Assembly: GCF_017942085.1 (NCBI RefSeq)
Contig: NZ_JAGKSP010000036.1
Location: 1-33,423, forward strand
DNA: 33,423 nt
Source of the DNA: Paenibacillus lignilyticus
GTDB lineage: Bacteria; Bacillota; Bacilli; Paenibacillales; Paenibacillaceae
Reading direction: 5' to 3'
Part shown: piece by piece, positions 21,751 through 29,306 of the stretch
Numbering within the stretch: position 1 is the stretch's first letter
Layout: the number at the start of each line of letters is the position of its first letter
Program-made: the position numbers and the translations under genes
Notes under the pieces: model-generated
The model's database searches: none
The model's input: only the letters and a program-made list of their open reading frames with translations
Told to the model about the DNA's origin: nothing

Positions 21751-22688
21751 GGTTTCGCTGTGCCTCCTTCTTCTAACCGTTCCAGTGTACGCCTGCAAAG
21801 GGCATCAAGCTGTTCTCGAAGCCATCGCGGTGCGAGCAGCGTTTCCCATGCGGACACCATCAAATGGTGCAGGAACGATTCGATTTCATGAAATTCGACG
21901 GTATATAGGGCCTGTTCAGGCGTGGAGGAGCGTATGCGGTACCCGTGCCATGAATCGGGCGAGGCAAGGGGCTGGGCCAGCTTCACTTGGGCTGTGTAAG
22001 GCTTGCGCTGCGGCGATCCGGCCGCTGAAGATCCGCCTGCTCCCCATTCCAGCAACTCCGCATCCATGGGCTCGAACCTTGCAGACGTCACATCCAAACT
22101 GCTGATGCCATCAAGCCGCAATAAGCGCTGCTTGTCAGCTTCTTCGCAATAAGCAATTACATAATCGCTATTGTATTGACTCATCAGCTTGAGCGGGCGT
22201 ATGGACAACTGCTGCAGACCCGATTCATCCCTATAGGTGACCCGGACGACCAAATGCTGCCCGATCGCATAAGATAGCCGCTCAAAACAGTGAATAAGCT
22301 GCGGATTGGTTTCGAAGATCGGCAGCCGCTGTCCCGGCTCATCGGTCTCCTCCTCCGAGAAGCGTTCAAGCAAATGAGCGACGCGATTAACCGATGCCGC
22401 ATTGTCGTAATTGTACTGGCGGTAACGGTAGGCTAAATATTTTAACACCTTCTTCTCCTCGTCGGTCATATAGAGCAAGGGAAGCGCGTATGTTTTATTC
22501 TCGTAGCAATATCCGCGGTATTTAGCTACATAAAGCAAGGGGGCTGAGAGCGAGTAGGTCAAATACTCGATATCGCGCTGCGCCTGGCGCTTCGAGATTT
22601 CGAATTGCTGAGCCAGCTGCGTGCTGCTCGGGTACTTGCCATCTCTGATCTGACTATCGAACCACCTGATTCGGTGCATGTTGCTCAA
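21747..22688 (-). CDS. WYL-domain transcriptional regulator with HTH
   Basis: This 313-aa regulator has an N-terminal winged helix of DeoR type (SNMHRIRWFDSQIRDGKYPS, then TQLAQQFEISKRQAQRDIEYL, about residues 5-55). A central WYL-type domain is visible around residues 160-200 (VTYRDESGLQQLSIRPLKL, YNSDYVIAYCEEADKQRLLRL, DGISSL), where the namesake residues are altered to DYV. WYL proteins sense small ligands or nucleic acid. The frame is open to 22724, but TTG 22688 sits 7-8 bases from AAAGGAGG, whereas ATG 22679 is further away. It heads an operon with two BtrH_N-like genes and probably controls them; the promoter is at 22733-22762. Confidence 0.85.
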   Translation of the reverse strand: MSNMHRIRWFDSQIRDGKYPSSTQLAQQFEISKRQAQRDIEYLTYSLSAPLLYVAKYRGYCYENKTYALPLLYMTDEEKKVLKYLAYRYRQYNYDNAASVNRVAHLLERFSEEETDEPGQRLPIFETNPQLIHCFERLSYAIGQHLVVRVTYRDESGLQQLSIRPLKLMSQYNSDYVIAYCEEADKQRLLRLDGISSLDVTSARFEPMDAELLEWGAGGSSAAGSPQRKPYTAQVKLAQPLASPDSWHGYRIRSSTPEQALYTVEFHEIESFLHHLMVSAWETLLAPRWLREQLDALCRRTLERLEEGGTAKP

Positions 22689-22732
22689 GTCGTACCCTCC
22701 TTTAATCCAACGTGCATGCTCCATCTGTATGT

Positions 22733-22762
22733 ATTACATCATCCGGAGCCTTCGACTGACAA
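22733..22762 (-). promoter_or_regulatory. sigmaA promoter of the WYL operon
   Basis: On the minus strand TTGTCA (22757-22762) and TGTAAT (22733-22738) are each one base off consensus, with an 18-nt spacer. An ACAAG-CA-CTTGT dyad at 22759-22770 overlaps the -35 and could be an operator. Confidence 0.65.
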
Positions 22763-22787
22763 GCACTTGTTTGCGTCTCGAATAGGC

Positions 22788-22814
22788 GCCCGTCCCCCTG
22801 ATCGGAGAACGGGC
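22788..22814 (-). terminator. weak hairpin after the zinc-ribbon gene
   Basis: GCCCGT and ACGGGC at 22788-22793 and 22809-22814 form a 6-bp stem just after the stop of the minus-strand gene. There is no T-tract, so it may not terminate. Confidence 0.3.
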
Positions 22815-22820
22815 AGCCCG

Positions 22821-23009
22821 CTAGCCGGTAATGCGGTCCACGGATTCTTGCGGCGAATGGATGCAACGCTTGCATACTTTTACGGTAGATCCGTCCGATT
22901 TAGCCCGAGGATAAAGCAGTTTGATGCGTGTTCTGCTGCAGACCGGACAAGTGCCGCGGCCGCGAGACGGTAGGCTCCACAGCGCACGCCCGCGTTTTGT
23001 TTTTGCCAC
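22821..23009 (-). CDS. small zinc-ribbon protein, 62 aa
   Basis: This basic 62-aa protein has two cysteine knuckles, CPVC (residues 21-24) and CKRC (46-49), spaced to hold one zinc ion, with a lysine/arginine-rich N-terminus (MAKTKRGRALW). The form resembles small ribosomal or nucleic-acid-binding zinc ribbons, but I cannot name the family. The start is GTG 23009 behind AGAGGG with 9 bases spacing. It is divergent from the 164-aa gene at 23168; the intergenic region carries two dyads. A partner or target is not evident. Confidence 0.7.
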   Translation of the reverse strand: MAKTKRGRALWSLPSRGRGTCPVCSRTRIKLLYPRAKSDGSTVKVCKRCIHSPQESVDRITG

Positions 23010-23070
23010 TGGTAATGACCCTCTTTCGAAAGCTGAAGTGAATACAGGATTAAGTATAAAATAGCTGGTG

Positions 23071-23085
23071 CGACATAAAATGTCG
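23071..23085. promoter_or_regulatory. 15-bp palindrome between divergent genes
   Basis: CGACAT-AAA-ATGTCG is a perfect dyad with a 3-base centre. It lies about 62 bases upstream of the minus-strand GTG and may be an operator for either divergent gene. Confidence 0.5.
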
Positions 23086-23120
23086 TATCAGGTTTGGGTG
23101 CAAGTTTTGCCTTGATCAGC

Positions 23121-23141
23121 TGCTGTGGTATAATCACAGCA
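23121..23141 (+). promoter_or_regulatory. extended -10 promoter framed by a perfect dyad
   Basis: TGGTATAAT at 23126-23134 is a consensus extended -10, which explains the absence of a good -35. TGCTGTG (23121-23127) and CACAGCA (23135-23141) are exact reverse complements placed on either side of the -10, an ideal spot for a repressor. Confidence 0.65.
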
Positions 23142-23167
23142 AATATTACCGTTTCCCGGAGGCGATT

Positions 23168-23662
23168 ATGCTCAGTTTTGACCAGAAGCTTTCGATTTTG
23201 GAGTCCTTTCCTGAGCTCAAGCGGAAGGACGTGTCACTTGGCCGTGTGAATTATCAGTATGACGAAAGTTTGTACGATAAGAAAAATGTGGCGTTCCACC
23301 TGCACCCGAACGGGAATGGGTTCGTGTATGCCGGACATTTGCGTGGCTATGATACGGATGAGAAGGGGTTTGTGAACATCCGCGGCTATGATGCCGATGC
23401 GTTCCGTCAATTGGTAGAGGAGTCGATTCGATCCTTATCCTACCGTGCGCCGGAGCCGACTTCGAAGCGTGCCAAGGCTGCTGCTGCCCCGCGCGGCGAG
23501 GTGCAAGCCTCGACTTGGTTCGGACCTGAGAAGCAGTCGCTTACGCTGAAGCATGAGGATGATCTGTGGTACGTATATGCCGGGCCGAACCTCGAAATGG
23601 TGCTCGAAACCTATGAAGAAGCTGAACAATATTTGCAGGAGGAAGGCTTCTTCCTGTTATAA
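23168..23662 (+). CDS. conserved-looking protein of unknown function, 164 aa
   Basis: This 164-aa acidic, soluble protein has two parts joined by an Ala/Arg/Lys-rich linker (about residues 97-112). The N-terminal part includes YQYDESLYDKKNVAFHLHPN, GNGFVYAGHLRGYDTDEKGF and RGYDADAFRQLVEESIRSL. The C-terminal part, LTLKHEDDLWYVYAGPNLEM and VLETYEEAEQYLQEEGFFLL, looks like a small alpha/beta domain. No catalytic or metal motif is visible. CGGAGG precedes the ATG with 5-6 bases spacing. It has its own promoter (23126) and terminator, so it is monocistronic. I do not recognise the family. Confidence 0.8.
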   Translation: MLSFDQKLSILESFPELKRKDVSLGRVNYQYDESLYDKKNVAFHLHPNGNGFVYAGHLRGYDTDEKGFVNIRGYDADAFRQLVEESIRSLSYRAPEPTSKRAKAAAAPRGEVQASTWFGPEKQSLTLKHEDDLWYVYAGPNLEMVLETYEEAEQYLQEEGFFLL

Positions 23663-23675
23663 TTGGCGCAAAGAG

Positions 23676-23711
23676 AACCGTCAGCCTTGGTTGCTGGCGG
23701 TTTTTTGTTTT
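23676..23711 (+). terminator. intrinsic terminator after the 164-aa gene
   Basis: AACCGTCAGC at 23676-23685 pairs with GCTGGCGGTT at 23693-23702 (one wobble), followed by TTTTTGTTTTT. Confidence 0.92.
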
Positions 23712-23788
23712 TGTGAAGTGTCTTTTTGCTATTTACATCGAGGAAGTCAGTCGACTACGATCAGGGTAGTGGAAATGGGGGAGATTCG

Positions 23789-24472
23789 ATGTCGTCGTCA
23801 ACGATACGTGCGATTGTATTTGATTTCGATGGTACGCTGGTGGATACGGAATCCTGCGCTTATGATGCGTTTTGCCGGATTTACGAGGAGCATGGCCATG
23901 TGCTGCAGCTGGAGAGCTGGGCGCTCTGCGTAGGAACGATAGGCGGACCTTATGATCCGTATAATGATCTGCAAGAGCTTACGGGGAAGGCGCTCGATAA
24001 AGCTGCGCTTAAGGAGCGTTTCGAAGTTCTGCATGACGAAGCGCTTCGTGAAGTGAAGCTCCGCTTCGGTGTTCTGGCGCTTCTGGAAGAAGCGAAGCAG
24101 CTTGGGCTGCGTATCGGCCTTGCATCGAGCTCCGATCGGGGATGGATCGACAGACATCTGAAGGAGCAAGGCATCGCCGATTATTTCGAGGCGATTTATA
24201 CGAGAGACGATGTCGAACTGGTGAAGCCCGATCCTGCGCTGTACCGATTGGCTGTCGAAGCGCTTGGCGTACAGCCGTTTGAAGCGGTTGCGGTGGAGGA
24301 TTCGCTGAACGGACTGAAGGCGGCTAAGGCTGCAGGGCTGCGGGCGATTGCGGTGCCGAATCCGATCACCTCGCACATGGACTTATCCCAGGCAGACGTT
24401 CAGATTGAGGGCTATGAGGATCAGACATTGGCGGGGCTGCTTGCGCGGCTCCAAGCAGTGGAAGCTGAATAG
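23789..24472 (+). CDS. HAD-superfamily hydrolase, beta-phosphoglucomutase-like
   Basis: This 227-aa phosphatase or mutase has all HAD motifs: DFDGTLVDTE with nucleophile Asp12 and Asp14, the motif II serine in LASSSDRGW, Lys in VKPDPALY, and VEDSLNG with the magnesium-binding acids. The helical cap between motifs I and II (about residues 20-90) places it with the PgmB/phosphoglycolate-phosphatase subgroup. The substrate is probably a phosphosugar, but this cannot be fixed from sequence. ATG 23789 lies 6-7 bases from GGGGGAG; the frame is open from 23726. It has its own terminator 18 bases after the stop. Confidence 0.9.
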   Translation: MSSSTIRAIVFDFDGTLVDTESCAYDAFCRIYEEHGHVLQLESWALCVGTIGGPYDPYNDLQELTGKALDKAALKERFEVLHDEALREVKLRFGVLALLEEAKQLGLRIGLASSSDRGWIDRHLKEQGIADYFEAIYTRDDVELVKPDPALYRLAVEALGVQPFEAVAVEDSLNGLKAAKAAGLRAIAVPNPITSHMDLSQADVQIEGYEDQTLAGLLARLQAVEAE

Positions 24473-24490
24473 CGTTGCAAGGTTGCATGA

Positions 24491-24518
24491 GAGCCTTCCC
24501 ATCCGGGGAAGGCTCTTT
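24491..24518 (+). terminator. intrinsic terminator after the HAD gene
   Basis: GAGCCTTCCC at 24491-24500 is the perfect complement of GGGAAGGCTC at 24506-24515, followed by a short TTT. Confidence 0.85.
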
Positions 24519-24552
24519 GGCTTGGTTGCTCTAGAAAGCCACTTCCCGAAGT

Positions 24553-24737
24553 CTAACGGTTGCCAGTGCGCCTAATTTCCCATTTGTAGGCGTTTCACAA
24601 CTGTAACGGTTGCCAGAGGGGCTATTTCGCGATTTAGCTAGGGTGTCCGCTCGTAATAGGTCAAATAAGCTCTCCGGCAACCGTTAGAGAAAATATAAAG
24701 CAAAATCAGACCAAATAAGCGCTTAGACAACCGTTAG
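24553..24737. repeat. 185-bp inverted-repeat element, copy 2 (same geometry, different arms)
   Basis: The arms are L1 24553-24577, L2 24603-24627, R1 24663-24687 and R2 24713-24737. Left arms contain TAACGGTTG; right arms contain CAACCGTTAG. L1 to L2 and R1 to R2 are each offset by exactly 50 bp, and the total is 185 bp, as in the element at 1384-1568. Outer arms match 19 of 25 as inverted repeats, inner arms 20 of 25. Compared with copy 1, the AATC after CTAACG has become GTTG in all four arms, and the inverted partners carry the matching change. It lies between convergent genes. The following 24738-24826 shows no feature. Confidence 0.92.
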
Positions 24738-24826
24738 AACACAGCAGCTCCGCCCCCGGCAGGGGGATTGCATCTTTCAATGATTGGGGTTCGTCTAAGT
24801 CCGGCCGGTAGACGAGAATGGACGTG

Positions 24827-24868
24827 AAAAGAACCTAATAACGACTTGCGCCGAAATCAGGTTCTTTT
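24827..24868 (-). terminator. intrinsic terminator of the pspC-pspA operon
   Basis: AAAAGAACCT at 24827-24836 is the perfect complement of AGGTTCTTTT at 24859-24868, so it works on both strands. It lies 16 bases after the pspA stop. Confidence 0.85.
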
Positions 24869-24883
24869 TATTTATAGTGCCGC

Positions 24884-25594
24884 TTATTCCGTTGGCAGCT
24901 TTCTGCGCAGCTGTTCCATTTGCTCATTGATCAATGCATCTTTAGCCGGTGCGCCAGCGGCTGTACCAGCCGTTGTTATAGGCGCTCCGTATGAATCGCC
25001 GTAACCTGCGCCGTATGGTTGGCGGGACATGGCCACATGGGCTTCCCATTGCGCGATTTTCTCTTCGATCCGCTGGAAGCCGCGGGATGCGGATCCGCCT
25101 TCGAGGCTGGATCGGCCGACGCTGAAGCTCGGCATGCCGGAGCGGGACTTCGCTGCTGTTTGCTGAATGCGTGCCAGCAGCTCTTCGCGTTTCTTGAGCA
25201 GCAGCGGCAGCTCTGCGCGGGCTTTCTCTAGACGCTGTGTCAGTTCCGCGATCGTAAGCTTCGCTTTCTCGATCCACTGCGTATATTCTTGCACTTTCTC
25301 GGTGTAATGCAGCTTCGCGGTCAATGCCTCGCGCGCCGTTGCTTCATTGCCGGCTCTCATGGCATCCAGTGCCTTCGCTTCGCTGTGTTCTGCCATGACA
25401 GCTGCTTCGTTAGCTTGCTGTTGCAGTCCTTTTACCATCGCTTCTTGCTTGAACAGCTCCTGCTGTGCAGTCGCGATCTCCTCTTGCATGCCGCGTACGT
25501 ATTGGTTAAGCATCATTGCCGGGTCTTCCAGCTTGTCGAGCAATTCGTTAGCAGCTGCTTGTGTAATGTTGAAAATGCGGTTTAACAATCCCAT
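24884..25594 (-). CDS. pspA: PspA/IM30-family membrane-stress protein
   Basis: This 236-aa coiled-coil protein starts MGLLNRIFNITQAAANELLD, the amphipathic helix that binds membranes, then LEDPAMMLNQYVRGMQEEI, characteristic of PspA/LiaH. Heptad-rich helices run to about residue 150. The tail after 150 is rich in Gly, Ser and Ala and ends with a short helix (INEQMEQLRRKLP). PspA-family proteins form ESCRT-III-like assemblies that protect the cytoplasmic membrane under envelope stress. AGGAGAT precedes the ATG. It lies 73 bases downstream of a PspC-type gene on the same strand, probably in one operon. No LiaRS-type sensor pair is nearby. Confidence 0.94.
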   Translation of the reverse strand: MGLLNRIFNITQAAANELLDKLEDPAMMLNQYVRGMQEEIATAQQELFKQEAMVKGLQQQANEAAVMAEHSEAKALDAMRAGNEATAREALTAKLHYTEKVQEYTQWIEKAKLTIAELTQRLEKARAELPLLLKKREELLARIQQTAAKSRSGMPSFSVGRSSLEGGSASRGFQRIEEKIAQWEAHVAMSRQPYGAGYGDSYGAPITTAGTAAGAPAKDALINEQMEQLRRKLPTE

Positions 25595-25667
25595 TGTTGA
25601 ACATCTCCTAGTTTTGGTTTTTGTTAGGATTAACTGGCTTAATGACGGTGTGCAATTCGTTTATTGA

Positions 25668-25895
25668 TTAAACGTGGAAGCGAAAGTGGCTGTCCGGGGA
25701 CAAGACCTCGAATGGCGCTTTCGGTACAAGCAGGCTGGCGATAATGTAGACAAGCAGCGTAGTACCAAGGCTAAATACGCCGGATACGATCAGAACAAGT
25801 CGGATGATGGTCGGGTCAACGCCGAGCCAATCGCCAATACCGCCGGATAGACCGGTCAATTTGCGGTTCAAAGTGGAGCGGTAAAGCTTCTTCAT
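25668..25895 (-). CDS. PspC-domain membrane protein
   Basis: This 75-aa protein has the PspC domain: MKKLYRSTLNRKLTGLSGGIGDWLGVDPTIIRL followed by one hydrophobic helix (LVLIVSGVFSLGTTLLVYIIASLLVP). It is expected in the cytoplasmic membrane, where PspC-type proteins help sense or recruit PspA. The start was placed at ATG 25895, 9 bases from AAAGGAG; an in-frame ATG 9 bases upstream abuts that site. It is the first gene of the pair with pspA. I found no clear promoter in 25896-26100. Confidence 0.92.
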   Translation of the reverse strand: MKKLYRSTLNRKLTGLSGGIGDWLGVDPTIIRLVLIVSGVFSLGTTLLVYIIASLLVPKAPFEVLSPDSHFRFHV

Positions 25896-26106
25896 GTGAA
25901 ACATCTCCTTTAGGTTTGTGGGGTTGTCGCGGATAATGGATTGCCGTCTATTGTGAAGTGATTTGCTGGCTTAAGGGGATAACGTTTAACTGATATCCTT
26001 AGTTTAAAATAGGACGGCCTTCCTCGAAACGGTCTGGCGGCTGTTCTTGATGCTGGCCTTAAGTCGGGGGGCGCCTCCGACCTTAGGCGGCCGGGAACGA
26101 CAAATA

Positions 26107-26156
26107 AGCACTCCGTATCCAGCTCGGCGTGATGCCGAAGCTGCAATCAGAGTGCT
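26107..26156 (-). terminator. probable terminator after the LysM-GH18 gene
   Basis: AGCACTC (26107-26113) and GAGTGCT (26150-26156) form the outer stem, and AGCTCGGC/GCCGAAGCT an inner one. The tail on the minus strand is TATTTGT, a weak T-tract. The rest of the 294-base gap 25896-26189 shows nothing further that I can identify. Confidence 0.6.
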
Positions 26157-26189
26157 CATAATCAACGCTAGGCCGCCACCGCAGCGATG

Positions 26190-27482
26190 CTAAGGCAGCA
26201 GTTTAACGACATTGAAGTTATCTTCGATTAACAACCAGTTCTGCGGGAAGCTGAGACCGAGCTTCCAATAGCTGATGCCGCGCAGATTAAGTTGTTTAAG
26301 CAGATTGAATTTCGCTTGAATAGATCGGGCATCCTCAAACCATACCTTATGCTCCTTGCCATTCGCGTCCCAATAAGAGAAGTGCGGCGCTTGAGCGGTA
26401 TAGTCGTATAAGATTTGAGCGTTAAACTGTCTCGCGAGGGCAATGGCCGCTTGCGGACTGAGGGCCCGGGCATAGGCACCGCCGGCCACATAGGGCAGTG
26501 TCCAGTCATAGCCGTACAAGTTTTGCCCCATGACGATTTTGTTGGCCGGGATTTCCGTGAGAGCGTACTCCAGCACCGTTCGAACCGGACCGATCGGAGA
26601 GACGGGCATAGGCGGCCCGCCGCTGTAGCCCCACTCATAGGTCATGATAATGACGAAGTCGGCGATTTCCCCGTGAGCTTTATAATCATGGGCGGAATAC
26701 CAAGCGCCTTGTTGGGAGGCGCTTGTTTTGGGAGCGAGCGCCGTGGACATGGTGAGTCCGGCCTTGTGGATCGGGACGACAGCTTTGCGCAGAAACTGAT
26801 TGTAGGCTTCCTTGTCTTCCGGACGGAGATGCTCCAGGTCGAAGTGGATGTCCTTATAATTCAGACGCTTCGCTGTTTCAAGAATGTTGGCAATCAGCTT
26901 ATTCTGCAGTGCCGCATCGTTCAGTATGAGCTGGCCAAGCTCTGCGCTGAACTGATCGCCTTCCAAATTGGTGATCGTCATCATCATCGCTGTGCGGTTA
27001 CGCCGCGCGATGGATTCGAGATCGCCGAGCGGAGGCAAGGCAAGTGTAGCGTCGCGCTGGATGCGGAAGCTGGATGGTGCCAGATAGGTCAGATGCGGGG
27101 CCGCATTACGTGCTGCCTCCGTCAACGCGGGGGAGACCGTCGTCCCTCGCGGATCAATATAGGCGTTGATCACGGCGTTGCGTCTCGGAATGGGCGGAAT
27201 ATAGAGGCGATGGCCGACCTGCAGCGTACTGTTGATCCCGATGTCGTTAATGGAAGCAAGCGTGGCCGCCGTGGTGCCGAATTTGCCGGCGATTGTCGTT
27301 AGTGTATCCCCCGGAAGCACCCAATAATATTGGCCGACAATCGGAATGACCAGTGCCTGTCCGATAACCAATGTATCGTTTGGCGAAATCTCATTAGCGG
27401 AAGTAATATCCGAAACGGGTATCCCATACGCCTGTGACAGTCGGTAAAGCGTCTGTCCCGCCTGCACGACATGAATTTGCAT
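26190..27482 (-). CDS. LysM-GH18 protein, SleL/YaaH-type spore germination hydrolase
   Basis: This 430-aa protein has two LysM peptidoglycan-binding domains (about residues 2-47 and 53-96: HVVQAGQTLYRLSQAYGI, VLPGDTLTTIAGKFGT). A glycoside hydrolase 18 barrel fills 100-425, with the catalytic acidic set D211-x3-D215-x-E217 in YKDIHFDLEHL and MTYEWGYSGGPPMPVSPIG. The same layout is seen in SleL/YaaH and YdhD, which act on cortex or coat peptidoglycan in spores. There is no signal peptide, as is usual for these coat-localised proteins, so expression in the mother cell is likely. GAGGAGGG precedes the ATG. It supports an endospore-forming host. Confidence 0.92.
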   Translation of the reverse strand: MQIHVVQAGQTLYRLSQAYGIPVSDITSANEISPNDTLVIGQALVIPIVGQYYWVLPGDTLTTIAGKFGTTAATLASINDIGINSTLQVGHRLYIPPIPRRNAVINAYIDPRGTTVSPALTEAARNAAPHLTYLAPSSFRIQRDATLALPPLGDLESIARRNRTAMMMTITNLEGDQFSAELGQLILNDAALQNKLIANILETAKRLNYKDIHFDLEHLRPEDKEAYNQFLRKAVVPIHKAGLTMSTALAPKTSASQQGAWYSAHDYKAHGEIADFVIIMTYEWGYSGGPPMPVSPIGPVRTVLEYALTEIPANKIVMGQNLYGYDWTLPYVAGGAYARALSPQAAIALARQFNAQILYDYTAQAPHFSYWDANGKEHKVWFEDARSIQAKFNLLKQLNLRGISYWKLGLSFPQNWLLIEDNFNVVKLLP

Positions 27483-27583
27483 TGTTTACCCTCCTCAAGT
27501 TCAACTTTAAGAAAGCAGAAGCCGGAACTCACCTCTTACAATGCTATTCCGTTCCAATGCCGCACATGTCAGGGCCGAAACCG

Positions 27584-28417
27584 TTATTTGGTCGGAATTT
27601 CGGCGTTGGTTGCACGGATGATTTCGGAAATACGCGTTTCGAAAACGCTGACTCGCTGTTTCTGCTCCACAATCGTGCGTGAAATGGATACGAGCGTGGT
27701 CAGCGATTGGAGCGTGCCTTCATGGGAATTTGCTTTTATCGTCTCATTTAAGGTTTTGACGACCGGTGAGATATTCTTCTTCGTGCCGGCAATGACCGCT
27801 TGTACCGATGTAATCTGGCTGCGCAAAGGGTCCGTTTCGGCGAGCTTGGCACGCAAATGCTTGATGGTAGCCGCTGTGGAAGCCTTTGCGGACTTAAGCA
27901 GCTCTTCTTTGATGCGAATTTCCGTACGGGCAAGCTGGGTGGAGGGCTTGAGCAGATCCGCTTGAATCTGGAGTAAGGCAGCCAACTGCTTCAGCCTGAG
28001 GAATTTGGCATCTTTAATTTGAGTATTTAACGAGGTGTACATAGCGAACAGCGGTTTATAGCGTTCTTTGGTCTGTGCCACGTCCTGCGTAAGCTTGCTG
28101 ATCTTCGCGGCATCAATCTGGCTGATGCGCGCGCGGATAGCGGTCATTGCATTGCCGTTGTAGTAGTGAAGGGAAGCAATCGCGGTATCCAGCGAATCTT
28201 CCTTCTGCTGGAGAGTCGTTAAGCTCAGCAGTTGAGCCGTGAGATTCTGCTTCATGGCATAACTCCCGGCTTCGGATATTTGCTTCGATAGCTTGCTCTG
28301 GGCAGATTCGGTCAGTTTCACGGATGATGCGGAGACGCTGGCTGGCATGGAGAGCAATAGTGCGAGCAGAGCAAGTAGTACGGCTGAAATCGGCTTTCTC
28401 ATCATAGAATGTAACAT
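27584..28417 (-). CDS. secreted helical coiled-coil protein of unknown function
   Basis: This 277-aa protein has a signal peptide (MMRKPISAVLLALLALLLSM, cleavage near SVSAS) and a mature part almost entirely alpha-helical, rich in Lys, Gln, Leu and Thr with heptad-like spacing (SAQSKLSKQISEAG, ARISQIDAAKISKLTQDVAQ). There are no cysteines or enzymatic motifs. The start ATG 28417 has AAGGAGGAG 8-10 bases upstream. It is transcribed from a promoter at 28541-28569 through a strong terminator-like hairpin. I do not recognise the family; a cell-wall or spore-surface structural role would fit. Confidence 0.8.
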   Translation of the reverse strand: MLHSMMRKPISAVLLALLALLLSMPASVSASSVKLTESAQSKLSKQISEAGSYAMKQNLTAQLLSLTTLQQKEDSLDTAIASLHYYNGNAMTAIRARISQIDAAKISKLTQDVAQTKERYKPLFAMYTSLNTQIKDAKFLRLKQLAALLQIQADLLKPSTQLARTEIRIKEELLKSAKASTAATIKHLRAKLAETDPLRSQITSVQAVIAGTKKNISPVVKTLNETIKANSHEGTLQSLTTLVSISRTIVEQKQRVSVFETRISEIIRATNAEIPTK

Positions 28418-28458
28418 AGCGATAAGCTCCTCCTTGGACGGGTTCCCCTTGTAAACGC

Positions 28459-28502
28459 AAAAACACCCGCAAGAAAGGCAAAATCGCCTTTGCTTACGGG
28501 TG
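28459..28502 (-). promoter_or_regulatory. terminator-like hairpin in the 5' leader (possible attenuator)
   Basis: In the minus-strand transcript CACCCGTAAG-c-AAAGGC pairs with GCCTTT-CTTG-CGGGTG (28464-28502: 16 pairs including one wobble, one bulge, 6-nt loop), followed by TTTTT at 28459-28463. This is a full intrinsic terminator lying between the promoter and the start codon at 28417. A downstream ACCCG at 28442-28446 could compete for the CGGGT arm. No known riboswitch class was recognised. Confidence 0.7.
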
Positions 28503-28540
28503 CTTCCAACGTAAGAGAACTTATTTTGTTTATTTTGTAA

Positions 28541-28569
28541 AATGTATCCTATCCATCGGAAAAAGTCAA
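28541..28569 (-). promoter_or_regulatory. promoter of the secreted helical protein gene
   Basis: On the minus strand TTGACT (28564-28569) and TACATT (28541-28546) are spaced by 17 nt. The transcript would carry a leader of roughly 115 nt. Confidence 0.65.
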
Positions 28570-28589
28570 CCGGTTTGTAAAGTCGACGA

Positions 28590-28619
28590 TTGCTGGATTT
28601 TACTGGTTTAAGCTATAAT
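28590..28619 (+). promoter_or_regulatory. promoter of the guanylate-kinase-like gene
   Basis: TATAAT at 28614-28619 is perfect; TTGCTG at 28590-28595 is a partial -35 with an 18-nt spacer. It is back-to-back with the minus-strand promoter at 28541-28569. Confidence 0.65.
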
Positions 28620-28703
28620 GGAATAACAGATTTCAAGCCTGAAGTTTTCGCCCTGCTCCACCCGAACGGATAGACCAATCCAAGAGTTCAGGAGGCTGTG
28701 ACG

Positions 28704-29291
28704 ATGAGTGAACAGAAGGATCGTGAGCTGATTTTCGTATTTACGGGACCGGACGGCTCCGGACGCAAGACAGTAGCTGACAGTGTTGGCACAACGCTCG
28801 GTATTACCAAAGTAATCTCGTATGCGACACGCAGACCGCGTCCGGGTGAAGTAAACGGTCAGGATTATCACTTCATCACCCCTGAGCTGTATGATCAGTT
28901 CGATGCCGACGGCGATTTTATTGAAAGCGTTACCGTCAACGGGAATCGCTACGGGTTACGGGGCAAAGACATTGCGTACAGTTTGAAGAAGGGCGGCAGC
29001 ATCTATTTGATTCTGAATCACGAAGGTGCTCATGCGCTGAAGGATATGTATGGAGAGCGGGTAGTGCGGCTTTTCATTTATGCAGATCGGCGTACCGTTC
29101 AGGAGAGGCAAGCGCAAGAAGGAATAGACCCCGACATTATAAAATCCAATCTGGATCAATATGAAACGGCTATCCGCTACCAGCCGCGGTGCGAGCACGC
29201 TTTCGAGAATTACGATCTCGCGCATACCGTGTTTGAAATTTCCAATACGCTGGAGAGTTATCTGGAGCGCAATTTGGAAGAACGCGACTAA
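28704..29291 (+). CDS. guanylate-kinase-like protein with altered P-loop
   Basis: This 195-aa protein follows the guanylate kinase fold: a P-loop-like GPDGSGRKT at residues 15-23, the GMP-binding-type stretch ISYATRRPRPGEVNGQDYHF, and GDFIESVTVNGNRYG. Canonical enzymes read GPSGVGKGT; here the catalytic Walker lysine is replaced by Arg with Lys in the next place. It is therefore a paralogue that may have lost or changed activity, not the housekeeping Gmk. The genomic context (no rpoZ or remA-type gene nearby) agrees. GGAGG lies 8 bases before ATG 28704. The gene is monocistronic, with its own promoter and a strong terminator. Confidence 0.85.
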   Translation: MSEQKDRELIFVFTGPDGSGRKTVADSVGTTLGITKVISYATRRPRPGEVNGQDYHFITPELYDQFDADGDFIESVTVNGNRYGLRGKDIAYSLKKGGSIYLILNHEGAHALKDMYGERVVRLFIYADRRTVQERQAQEGIDPDIIKSNLDQYETAIRYQPRCEHAFENYDLAHTVFEISNTLESYLERNLEERD

Positions 29292-29306
29292 TGATCGGAT
29301 GCTTAA

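Noticed and set aside
28459..28502. Known riboswitch (c-di-GMP or similar) in the leader
   Set aside because: No conserved core of a riboswitch class could be matched; only the terminator hairpin is certain.
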